From assembly GCF_018687895.1 (NCBI RefSeq), contig NZ_CP061307.1, forward strand, positions 434,001 to 498,000: DNA of 64,000 nt, read 5' to 3'. The notes beneath the pieces were generated by a model. It saw only the letters and a program-made list of their open reading frames with translations. It was not told where the DNA came from and made no database searches. A program made the position numbers and the translations under genes. The stretch is from Polynucleobacter sp. JS-JIR-II-50. GTDB taxonomy: Bacteria > Pseudomonadota > Gammaproteobacteria > Burkholderiales > Burkholderiaceae. Every line of letters starts with the position of its first letter. The stretch's first letter is position 1. Positions 52,550 to 60,497 of this stretch are shown here, piece by piece.

Positions 52550-53208
52550 TATTTGTCATTCCTTGCTGCATCAATCGTTTCCATAATGGAGCGCGGTAAA
52601 TAGTGATTAGCAGGTTGAGTCTCCCATTCAGGCATGAGTGCATATCCTGAGCGTTCTTCTATTGCTTTGCTGGCAGCGGATTCTGGATCATGAACATCGC
52701 CAAAGATACGTGCGCTAGTGGGGCAGGCGAGAACGCAAGCAGGCTTTTTCTCGGACTCTGGCAAAGTCTCGCTATAGATGCGATCCACACAGAGTGTGCA
52801 CTTGGTCATAACCTGACGTTCTTGATCTAGCTCTCGAGCGCCATAAGGACAAGCCCAGGAGCAGTAGCTGCAACCGATGCATTTGTCGTAATCCACCAGC
52901 ACAATTCCATCCTCTTTGCGCTTATAACTCGCACCAGTAGGGCAAACGGGAACACACGGCGGCTCTTCGCAATGTAAGCATGATTTTGGAAAGTGAACTG
53001 TTTGAGTATTCGGGAAGGTTCCCGCCTCAAAAGTTTGTACTCGATTAAAAAAAGTGCCGCTTGGACTTGCACCATAGGCGTTCAGATCAGTAAGCGGGCC
53101 TGCTGAGCCGGATGTATTCCACTCTTTACATGAGGTTACACAGGCATGACATCCTACACAAACATTAAGATCAATAACGAGAGCGAGTTGTTTATTTTTT
53201 TTGCTCAT
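52549..53208 (-). CDS. soeB: SoeB-like four-cluster ferredoxin subunit
   Basis: A 219-residue DmsB/SoeB-type subunit with four [4Fe-4S] motifs: CVGCHACVTSCKEWN near residue 17, CLHCEEPPCVPVCPTGA, CIGCSYCSWACPYGA, and CTLCVDRI with ACVLACPTSA. It relays electrons from the molybdenum subunit to the membrane anchor. It overlaps soeA by four bases and soeC by one, so the three subunits are tightly coupled. Confidence 0.87.
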   Translation of the reverse strand: MSKKNKQLALVIDLNVCVGCHACVTSCKEWNTSGSAGPLTDLNAYGASPSGTFFNRVQTFEAGTFPNTQTVHFPKSCLHCEEPPCVPVCPTGASYKRKEDGIVLVDYDKCIGCSYCSWACPYGARELDQERQVMTKCTLCVDRIYSETLPESEKKPACVLACPTSARIFGDVHDPESAASKAIEERSGYALMPEWETQPANHYLPRSIMETIDAARNDK

Positions 53209-56093
53209 TTTGTCTCCCCCGATTTTTTGAGGGCCATTCCAGGAACTTCAAATGCCTTTACTTGTGGCCAGGTTTCTTTAGGTTCATTTTCATCTGCAGG
53301 TGCCAGTCGTACTCTAACGTCATACCAGCCAGCTTGGCCAGTAATTGGATCAGAGTTGCTAACGGTAAAGCCTCCCAAGGGAAGTTCCTCTGAGATGAGG
53401 TGATTCAATAAAAAGCCTTTTTTAGATTCATCTGCATCACTAGTCAAACTCCAAGCTGACTCTGCTTTACCAATAGCATTCCAGGTCCATACTGTTCCAG
53501 GATCAACGGCTTCCGAGTGTCTTGCCATACATCTGACCTTACCCCACTGCGATTCGATCCACATCCAGGCGCCATCTGCAATACCGCTCTTGAGTGCAGT
53601 CGCAGTATTGACATATAGATAGTTATGGCTATGAATTTGTCTTAGCCACGCATTTTGTGAATCCCATGAGTGGTACATCGCCATCGGGCGTTGGGTAATT
53701 GCATTGAGGGTAAATTTAGTGAGATCTGTAGCTTCATCCTCAAGTGGTGGGTACCAGAAAGGCAGTGGATCAAAATATTTGTAGATGCGTGCCTTCAGAT
53801 GCTCTGGCGGTTGCGCGCCAGGACGTTTGCCGGTTGCCGCCAAGCGAAAACGTTGCAATATGTCTGAGTAGATCGCGATCATGATCGGATCATTCTTCTG
53901 GCGTAGAGCGTTGTCTTTCGAGAAGTCTAAATACCCCTTGTTCCAGTTACGCATGTACTGATGCTCAGGAGGCATGTGATATTGGTGAACGCAATTGTTC
54001 TCAGCATATTTTTGCCATTGGTTCGGATTGGGTTCGCCGCGCAATGATTTGTCACCATCTTTACCGCGCCATCCGCTTAAGAAGCCAATGCCTGAATCTA
54101 GGGTGGTCTGGAAGCGAGTAATAAAGTCAGGATAATCCTTAAACTTACGATCCCCTTCTGGCGTGGTGAATGCAGGGAACTTTAAGCGGGATGCCAGCTC
54201 AATCAAGACTTCCTGGAATGGCTTACATTCTCCTAATGGCTCAAGAACGGGAATGCGAACTGAATCAACGGGGCCATCAAATTCAGAAATGGGTCTGTCG
54301 AGCATACTCATGACATCGTGACGCTCTAGATAGGTAGTATCTGGGAGCACTAAGTCAGCTAAGTCGACCATCTCCGACTGGAATGCATCGCATACTACTA
54401 AGAATGGAATCTTAAATTCGCCATCATCATTTTTAGCATTGAGATGTTCGCGAACTTCCATCGTATTCATGGTGGAGTTCCAGGACATATTTGCCATGAA
54501 GATCATGAGCGTATCAATAGAGTAGGGGTCGCCCTTCACTGCATTGGTAATCACGTTGTGCATTAATCCATGGGCTGCTAAAGGGTGCTCCCATGAATAA
54601 GCCTTATCAATGCGTAATGGCTTGCCATCGGAATCTAATGCCAAATCTTCTGGTTGTGTTGGCCATCCGAGCGGAGGTTTGGCCAAAGGAGTATTGGGTT
54701 TAATGTCATTCTCAGAAGACGGTGGTTTTGCATTCGGCGGAACTTGACGTGGGTAAGGTGCTTTATGTCTAAACCCGCCTGGGCGATCAATGGTTCCCAA
54801 TAAAGACATCAGTACTGCTAAGCCACGCGTGGTTTGGAATCCATTGGAGTGTGCTGAGAGACCACGCATTGCATGGAAAGCAACGGGTCTGCCAGTTACA
54901 GACTCATGCTTTTCGCCCCAAGAGTCTGTCCACTGAATGGGTAACTCAAATTCTTGACCAAATGCAGTATCGGCCATCTCCAGAGCAAGCTTGCGAATCC
55001 GTTCGGCCGAAATGCTAGTAATGGCTGCAGCCCACTCTGGTGTAGTTTCACTCACTTGTCGCTTAAGAAGCTCAAATGAAGGAACCACTTTCTTCCCTTG
55101 ATGTGGTCCTGGGCCCATGACATATTCACCCAGAAGAGCGGGTGAGGTGCCTTGAGCAAAACAAGGTTTCGCACTTTGGGATTTTTCATCCCAAATATAT
55201 TTGTTGTGAGGTAAATCCAAGTTAAGCGGATCGGAGTCAGGGTCATACAAGAACAAACCCTCTTCTGGGCCTGAGTCCATGCATACCAATTGCGCTGAAT
55301 TACTAAAACGTTTTAAGAAGGGGGCATCGTACTTTTCAAGGCGAATCAGCTCATGCATCAAAGCCATGAAGAGCGCCCCATCAGTACCGGGTTTGATTGG
55401 AATCCATTCATCTGCAATCGCAGAGTACCCAGTTCTTACTGGGTTGATTGAGATAAAGCGACCACCAGCCCGTTTAAATTTGGACAAAGCAATCTTCATT
55501 GGGTTGCTATGGTGATCTTCAGCAGTACCAATCATCACAAACAACTTCGCCTGATCTAAATCCGGACCACCAAACTCCCAAAAGCTTCCACCAATGGTGT
55601 AAATCATGCCGGCGGCCATATTGACTGAGCAGAAACCACCATGAGCTGCATAGTTGGGCGTACCAAACTGTCTTGCAAACAAGCCAGTGAGTGCTTGCAT
55701 TTGGTCGCGGCCCGTAAAGAGGGCGAATTTCTTTGGATCAGTAGCGCGAATTTTGGCAAGACGCTCAGTCAGGATATCAAATGCCTTTTCCCAGCTGATA
55801 GGTTCAAACTCGCCATTGCCTCTTTCACTGCCCGCTTTTCGCAACAGTGGTTGCGTAATGCGTGCAGGAGAATTCTGTTTCATGATTCCTGAGGAACCTT
55901 TGGCACAAATGACGCCTTGATTCAATGGATGCTCAGGATTGCCATCGATATATACCAATTTACCATCGCGTAAGTGTGCCCGAATGCCACAACGACAAGC
56001 GCACATGTAGCAGGTGGTCTTTTTTATCTCCGTTGCTGGCGCTTGTTTATTGACAGGGTCATGCACTGGGTCACTAGAAAATATTTTGAACAT
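53205..56093 (-). CDS. soeA: SoeA-like molybdopterin sulfite dehydrogenase, cytoplasmic
   Basis: A 962-residue molybdopterin oxidoreductase of the DMSO-reductase superfamily. The [4Fe-4S] ligands are Cys28, Cys31, Cys35 and Cys63 (C-x2-C-x3-C-x27-C), with an additional Cys33. There is no twin-arginine signal, so it faces the cytoplasm, as SoeA does and DmsA does not. Length is like Allochromatium SoeA (about 960). It lies 11 bases after pta and overlaps soeB. In a sulfonate cluster, the natural task is to oxidise the sulfite released by Xsc to sulfate and pass electrons to quinone. Polysulfide or thiosulfate reductase activity is less likely but not ruled out. Confidence 0.85.
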   Translation of the reverse strand: MFKIFSSDPVHDPVNKQAPATEIKKTTCYMCACRCGIRAHLRDGKLVYIDGNPEHPLNQGVICAKGSSGIMKQNSPARITQPLLRKAGSERGNGEFEPISWEKAFDILTERLAKIRATDPKKFALFTGRDQMQALTGLFARQFGTPNYAAHGGFCSVNMAAGMIYTIGGSFWEFGGPDLDQAKLFVMIGTAEDHHSNPMKIALSKFKRAGGRFISINPVRTGYSAIADEWIPIKPGTDGALFMALMHELIRLEKYDAPFLKRFSNSAQLVCMDSGPEEGLFLYDPDSDPLNLDLPHNKYIWDEKSQSAKPCFAQGTSPALLGEYVMGPGPHQGKKVVPSFELLKRQVSETTPEWAAAITSISAERIRKLALEMADTAFGQEFELPIQWTDSWGEKHESVTGRPVAFHAMRGLSAHSNGFQTTRGLAVLMSLLGTIDRPGGFRHKAPYPRQVPPNAKPPSSENDIKPNTPLAKPPLGWPTQPEDLALDSDGKPLRIDKAYSWEHPLAAHGLMHNVITNAVKGDPYSIDTLMIFMANMSWNSTMNTMEVREHLNAKNDDGEFKIPFLVVCDAFQSEMVDLADLVLPDTTYLERHDVMSMLDRPISEFDGPVDSVRIPVLEPLGECKPFQEVLIELASRLKFPAFTTPEGDRKFKDYPDFITRFQTTLDSGIGFLSGWRGKDGDKSLRGEPNPNQWQKYAENNCVHQYHMPPEHQYMRNWNKGYLDFSKDNALRQKNDPIMIAIYSDILQRFRLAATGKRPGAQPPEHLKARIYKYFDPLPFWYPPLEDEATDLTKFTLNAITQRPMAMYHSWDSQNAWLRQIHSHNYLYVNTATALKSGIADGAWMWIESQWGKVRCMARHSEAVDPGTVWTWNAIGKAESAWSLTSDADESKKGFLLNHLISEELPLGGFTVSNSDPITGQAGWYDVRVRLAPADENEPKETWPQVKAFEVPGMALKKSGETK

Positions 56094-56104
56094 AGCTTTC
56101 TCAA

Positions 56105-57013
56105 CTATTGAGGATTTTTAGCAAGAAGAATGGCCATTGCTGTAGAGGCCACTCTAGAAAAAACAGAATCAGATCTGGATGTCAGGGTGATAGGCACTTG
56201 AGCACCTAAGATGGTTCCAGCACATTCGGCACCAGCCATATAAACAAAGGACTTATAGAGAATATTGCCAACCTGTAAATCAGGCATCAACAAGAGATCT
56301 GGATCCCCAGCAACCTTGGAATAAATGCCCTTAGTTCTTGCCGACTGAGCTGAAATCGCGTTATCAAATCCAAAAGGGCCTTCAATGATGGTGTCTGGAA
56401 AAATAGGGTGAGCAATATGCTCATCGACAATTTCTTTCGCATCCGTAGTTGATGGCATTGCTGGGTTGATGACTTCAGTGGCGGCAATAATGGCTACTTT
56501 GACATTGCTGATGCTTAATCTTTTTAAGGCGTCTAAGCTGTTGGCAAGAATTTCTCTTTTGAGTTGAGCGTTAGGCGCAATATTTACCACTGCGTCTGTG
56601 ACGCCCAGTAGCTTGTGATAACGAGCAAGTTCAAATAAGAAAAGATGGCTGACTCGTTTATCAGTTCGCAGTCCATCACGACTCACAATTGGCCCCATCA
56701 GATCTTCGGTATGTAAAGATCCCTTCATTAGAACGGCCAACTTCCCTTCTTTAACCATCTCAACAGCCTTCTTCGTTGCTAAGATGGGGTCTTTGGGCGT
56801 ATCGACAATTTGTATACCATCTAGAGAGAGTCCTTCAATGGCAGCTAGCTCTTCAATATCTTTTTTAGGGCCTATTAAGATGGGTGTGCACAACTGTCTT
56901 TTGATGAGATCAAAAACAGTTTCCAGTGCTGGCGCGCTAAGTGGGTAGACTACTCCAAGAGGTAAATCACTCTTAGCCTCATCAATCATTTTTTCTAAGA
57001 GCGGGTATTTCAC
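56105..57013 (-). CDS. pta: Phosphate acetyltransferase (Pta/Ptb family)
   Basis: A 302-residue short PTA/PTB-family enzyme, about the size of the Pta catalytic domain alone. VDTPKDPILATKKAVEMVKEGKLAVLMKGSLHTEDLMGP and GPFGFDNAISAQSARTKGI are family motifs, with NILYKSFVYMAGAECAGTILGAQVPITLTSRSD at the end. It would convert the acetyl phosphate made by Xsc to acetyl-CoA, and such pta genes often accompany xsc. The start is GTG 57013, with the ribosome site AGGA inside a hairpin shared with the iclR stop. It leads the soeABC genes. A butyryltransferase is the alternative. Confidence 0.85.
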   Translation of the reverse strand: MKYPLLEKMIDEAKSDLPLGVVYPLSAPALETVFDLIKRQLCTPILIGPKKDIEELAAIEGLSLDGIQIVDTPKDPILATKKAVEMVKEGKLAVLMKGSLHTEDLMGPIVSRDGLRTDKRVSHLFLFELARYHKLLGVTDAVVNIAPNAQLKREILANSLDALKRLSISNVKVAIIAATEVINPAMPSTTDAKEIVDEHIAHPIFPDTIIEGPFGFDNAISAQSARTKGIYSKVAGDPDLLLMPDLQVGNILYKSFVYMAGAECAGTILGAQVPITLTSRSDSVFSRVASTAMAILLAKNPQ

Positions 57014-57022
57014 GTTGAGATT

Positions 57023-57060
57023 TTTCCTAAGTGTTCCGTGATGCGGTACTGATTAGGAAA
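57023..57060 (-). promoter_or_regulatory. Hairpin linking iclR stop to pta ribosome site, with inner palindrome
   Basis: Outer arms TTTCCTAA and TTAGGAAA (57053-57060 and 57023-57030) are perfect inverted repeats. In the minus-strand transcript the first arm carries the iclR stop codon UAA and the second carries the AGGA ribosome site of pta. Nested inside, GTTCCG-N5-CGGTAC (57033-57049) is a near-perfect palindrome related to the TGTTCCGT elements before xsc and sau. It may be both an RNA switch for translational coupling and an operator. Confidence 0.6.
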
Positions 57061-57853
57061 GAGTTTGAGAGATGCGCTCAGACGCTTCTTTTAGCTTAGG
57101 AATATGCTCCATCGCTTGATTTAATGGGAGTCTTGCGGTTGCTGCATGGACAGCAATTGCTGCCACAACCTCGCCAATAGAGTCTCTTACCGGCACAGCC
57201 ACACAAGAAACTCCTAATACATACTCTTCGTTATCAACTGCATAACCAGTGCTGACAATTCTCTCCATTTCGGATTCCAACAAGTGGCGATCTGTAATGG
57301 TTCTATGAGTAAATTGCTCAAGCGGAAGATTTTCTAAAATCTTAGTACGTTCCTCTACAGGCTTGTAGGCGAGCAGTAATTTTCCGCTGGCACTGCAATG
57401 TGGCGGCAGCACTGTTCCGGGGGGGAGGTGCAGACGTAAGGCCCAATTTGCCTCAACACGATCCAAATAAAAAAGTTCGCCACGCCTTAAGACTGCGAGG
57501 TTGCAAGTTTCACCAAGATCAGCCACTAAGCCGCGAAGAATGGTGTGACGTATGGCTGAGACAGTGTCGTGCGTTAGTGTCGACATTGCTAAATGTGAAA
57601 GGCGCTCACCAGGAGCGTAGGTACGCCCCCCAGGCTCTCGTGCTACCAAGCCCGCCTCTTCGAAAATAGCCAATGTTCTATGCAGAGATGCTTTTGGCAT
57701 GCCGGTAATTTGCATGAGTTGGGCTAAGGTCGCGGGCTGTTGCAATCCGGCCAAGGCCTCCAAAATCACCACACCCTTCAGCATGGAGGAGTTTTCGCTC
57801 GAGTTATCTCTTTTGGCGGTATCTAGCTGTTCGATAGGATCTAATTCAAGCAT
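57053..57853 (-). CDS. IclR-family regulator of the sulfonate region
   Basis: A 266-residue IclR-type regulator. The N-terminal winged helix-turn-helix runs from about 24 to 85 (LKGVVILEALAGLQQPATLAQLMQITGMPKASLHRTLAIFEEAGLVAR). The effector domain has LPPHCSASGKLLLAY, YAVDNEEYVLGVSCVAVPVRD and VVAAIAVHAATARL. It is divergent from the bug-sauS-sauT genes and upstream of pta-soeABC, so it likely controls both, with xsc, in answer to a sulfonate or its CoA ester. It corresponds in position to sauR of Cupriavidus; I cannot confirm orthology. Confidence 0.9.
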   Translation of the reverse strand: MLELDPIEQLDTAKRDNSSENSSMLKGVVILEALAGLQQPATLAQLMQITGMPKASLHRTLAIFEEAGLVAREPGGRTYAPGERLSHLAMSTLTHDTVSAIRHTILRGLVADLGETCNLAVLRRGELFYLDRVEANWALRLHLPPGTVLPPHCSASGKLLLAYKPVEERTKILENLPLEQFTHRTITDRHLLESEMERIVSTGYAVDNEEYVLGVSCVAVPVRDSIGEVVAAIAVHAATARLPLNQAMEHIPKLKEASERISQTLS

Positions 57854-57882
57854 AAGTGTTAAATCTCATGAAATGTGTCGTT

Positions 57883-57967
57883 TTGTTCATTCTAATAGAA
57901 CAAGGTTGTAATTTCTAGGAAAAATGTTAGTATTTTTACTTATACGAAACAACTTGTTCCGTTTAAT
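57883..57967 (+). promoter_or_regulatory. sau operon promoter region with two operator candidates
   Basis: Site A, TTGTTC-N9-GAACAA (57883-57903), lies 30 bases from the iclR start. TTGTAA (57906-57911) and TAGTAT (57928-57933), 16 bases apart, could be the promoter towards sau. Site B, GAAACA-ACT-TGTTCC (57946-57960), runs into GTTTAAT, so that TGTTCCGTTTAAT (57955-57967) equals the xsc element exactly. The layout, operator just after the -10, matches that before xsc. Confidence 0.62.
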
Positions 57968-58043
57968 AAGATCATTTATGCTTCAAGAGATAGCAAATAA
58001 GGGCTAAGATAGGCCCAAAAGCAGTTTTAACAGGAGATTGGGT

Positions 58044-59030
58044 ATGCGTAGAAGCAATCTATTAGTCGCTGTTCTGTCGATGGTCCTAGCCTTAACAGGC
58101 TCGCTTGGTTTGGCGCAGTTTGCTCAAGCACAAGCTTGGCCAACCAAACCTATTAAATTTATCGTTCCTTATCCACCGGGTGGGGGTACTGATGTTATTG
58201 CCCGCATCATGCAAGAACCCTTGAGTCAGGCCCTTGGCCAGCAGATCATCATTGATAATCGCGGTGGCGCTGGCGGCTCAATTGGAACGGACATTGCTGC
58301 AAAATCTGCAGCTGATGGTTATACCGTCTTGTTTACTCTCTCTTCCCACACTATTAATCCTGCCATCTATCCAAAGTTGGCATTTGATACTGAAAAAGAT
58401 TTTTTGTCGGTATCTTTGGTCGCTTCACTGCCGCAAATATTGGTAGCCAATCCCGATTTCCCAGTGAAGTCAGTTAAGGATGTGATTCAAATGGCGAAGG
58501 CTAAACCTGATGCAGTTTCTTATGCTTCAGTGGGCAATGGTTCTCCTGGTCATTTGGCTGGTGCAATGATGGCAGGCTCTGCTGGCGTAACCATGATGCA
58601 CATACCTTATCGTGGTGGTGGCCCTGCAATTACTGATGTGATTGCTGGACAAGTTCCTTTGTTGTGGGTTTCTATTCCAGCTGCTGCTAACTACGTTAAG
58701 ACCGGAAAACTCAGGGCTTTAGCGGTATCCACTGTAAAGCGTTCGCCAATGTTTCCGGATGTTCCAACTATGGTTGAGCTTGGGTTTAAGGACTACGAAG
58801 TCGATTCTTGGTATGCCATATTCGTGCCTGCAGGAACACCAAGTGCCATTGTTGAGACTCTCAATAAGGCCACTATCAAAGTATTGGCTGAGCCAGCTAT
58901 CAAAGAAAAATTATTAGGTCAAGGCGCCGAAGCGGTGGGTAGTACTCCTGCGCAATTAGGTGCAATTGTGAAAGCAGAATTGGTTAAGTGGAAAAAAGTA
59001 ACGAAGGATGCCAGCATTAAGGCTGAATAA
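58044..59030 (+). CDS. Bug/TctC-type binding protein of the sau operon
   Basis: A 328-residue periplasmic Bug protein from ATG 58044, with AGGAGA at 58032-58037; the TTG at 58038 is rejected. The signal peptide ends QFAQAQA, before WPTKPIKFIVPYPPGGGTDVIARIMQEPL. DNRGGAGGSIGTDIAAKSAADGYTVLFTLSS and HIPYRGGGPAITDVIAGQVPLLW are family motifs. It is the first gene of a bug-sauS-sauT operon, 50 bases before sauS. It may capture sulfoacetate in the periplasm. In Cupriavidus the equivalent uptake gene, sauU, encodes an MFS carrier, so import differs here. TctAB must be elsewhere. Confidence 0.9.
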   Translation: MRRSNLLVAVLSMVLALTGSLGLAQFAQAQAWPTKPIKFIVPYPPGGGTDVIARIMQEPLSQALGQQIIIDNRGGAGGSIGTDIAAKSAADGYTVLFTLSSHTINPAIYPKLAFDTEKDFLSVSLVASLPQILVANPDFPVKSVKDVIQMAKAKPDAVSYASVGNGSPGHLAGAMMAGSAGVTMMHIPYRGGGPAITDVIAGQVPLLWVSIPAAANYVKTGKLRALAVSTVKRSPMFPDVPTMVELGFKDYEVDSWYAIFVPAGTPSAIVETLNKATIKVLAEPAIKEKLLGQGAEAVGSTPAQLGAIVKAELVKWKKVTKDASIKAE

Positions 59031-59080
59031 GTTGCAGTAAATCTGAAGATGCAAATTAATAATTAAAGATAAAAAGATAA

Positions 59081-60490
59081 ATGATGACGCCAGTAGAAGC
59101 TATTGTTGAGCGCGGACGTGCGGCTCAAAAAATATACGAGCAATATACGCAAGCACAAGTCAATTTAGTGGTTGAGGCTGTAGCTTGGTCAATATTGGAG
59201 CCAAAGCGCAATCAAGAGTTGGCAGAGCTGGCTGTCAAAGATACTGGTCTTGGGGATGTAGCTGATAAGTTTAAAAAGAACTTTAGAAAAACCCTAGGCT
59301 TGGTACGAGACTTAAGTTATGCCAAAACGGTGGGGATTATTTCTGAAGATTTAAAAACAGGGCTTACAGAATATGCTCGCCCAGTTGGTGTGGTTGCGGC
59401 CATCACGCCTTCAACCAACCCTGGCGCAACCCCAATTAACAAAATTTTGAATGCCTTAAAGTGCCGTAATGCAGTAGTTATTGCGCCCTCTCCAAAAGGG
59501 CAATCAACCTGCGCACGTTTGTTGGAGTTTGTTCATCAGCAATTGGATCAAGTAAAAGCGCCTCGTGATTTAGTGCAGATGTTGCCATCACCAATCACCA
59601 AAGACTCCACGAATGAATTAATGCGATTAGCTGATCTGGTTGTTGCAACAGGCTCTCAATCTAATATCCGCGCTGCATATACTTGCGGTACACCTGCTTT
59701 TGGGGTCGGCGCAGGCAATGTGTTGGTGATTATTGATGAACATGCTGATCTTGCTGGTGCTGCTAACAAAATACTGCAGTCCAAAACATTTGACAACGCT
59801 ACCAGTTGTTCCAGCGAGAATGGGACGGTCATTTGCGCTCAGGTTTACGACAAAGCCATTGGTGCTCTTGAGGCGGTAGGCGGCTTGATGTTGGATGAGG
59901 CTGACAAGAAGAGGCTTGAGGATGTGATGTTCCATCATGGCAAGCTGACATCAACACTGACAGCTCAGAATCCAGCGGTCATTGCTGAGCGCGCTCAATT
60001 ACAGAATCCAAAAGCAAAATCAGCCAAATTTTTTATGGTTGAAGAGCAGGGTTATGGCCCAGATGCACCATTTTCTGGTGAAAAACTGAGTCCAGTTTTA
60101 ACCGTTTGGAAGGCTGCAGATTTTGAGGCAGCCAAACAATTAATTGCCAATGTTTATGCCTATCAAGGGGCTGGACATTCTGTTGGCTTTCATACCGCGC
60201 AAAGCGGTGACATACAAGCTGCTAGGGCTGCAGCACTAGCGCAGCAATTGCCGGTAGCTAGAATTATTGTGAATCAGGCTCATGCGATTGCAACGGGTGG
60301 TAGCTTTGAAAATGGCCTACCTTTTTCTTTATCCATGGGATGTGGTACCTGGGGAAAAAATAATTTCTCTGAGAATATGAATTACCGCCACTACATGAAC
60401 ATCACAAGAGTGGTTAGACCAATCCCTGAGCATGTGCCCAAGGTAGAGGATTTGTTGAAAGAATATTTCAGCCGCTTTCCACAGGCCTAG
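59081..60490 (+). CDS. sauS: Sulfoacetaldehyde dehydrogenase (acylating), SauS-like
   Basis: A 469-residue acylating aldehyde dehydrogenase of the EutE/AdhE-like group. TEYARPVGVVAAITPSTNPGATPINKILNALKCRNAVVIAPSP is the NAD-binding part, GVGAGNVLVIIDEHAD follows, and the catalytic cysteine is in DNATSCSSENGTVI. It would reduce sulfoacetyl-CoA to sulfoacetaldehyde, the Xsc substrate. It stands between the Bug gene and the CoA ligase gene, with the ligase 7 bases later. The start is one of two adjacent ATGs. The substrate is inferred from the xsc/sauT context; the family also includes acetaldehyde and succinate semialdehyde enzymes. Confidence 0.83.
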   Translation: MMTPVEAIVERGRAAQKIYEQYTQAQVNLVVEAVAWSILEPKRNQELAELAVKDTGLGDVADKFKKNFRKTLGLVRDLSYAKTVGIISEDLKTGLTEYARPVGVVAAITPSTNPGATPINKILNALKCRNAVVIAPSPKGQSTCARLLEFVHQQLDQVKAPRDLVQMLPSPITKDSTNELMRLADLVVATGSQSNIRAAYTCGTPAFGVGAGNVLVIIDEHADLAGAANKILQSKTFDNATSCSSENGTVICAQVYDKAIGALEAVGGLMLDEADKKRLEDVMFHHGKLTSTLTAQNPAVIAERAQLQNPKAKSAKFFMVEEQGYGPDAPFSGEKLSPVLTVWKAADFEAAKQLIANVYAYQGAGHSVGFHTAQSGDIQAARAAALAQQLPVARIIVNQAHAIATGGSFENGLPFSLSMGCGTWGKNNFSENMNYRHYMNITRVVRPIPEHVPKVEDLLKEYFSRFPQA

Positions 60491-60497
60491 TTTAAAG

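Noticed and set aside
53205..56093. DmsABC (DMSO reductase) as name for the molybdoenzyme operon
   Set aside because: The A subunit has no Tat signal and sits with pta, xsc and sulfonate genes, which fits the cytoplasmic SoeABC type. Family homology alone would allow DmsABC.
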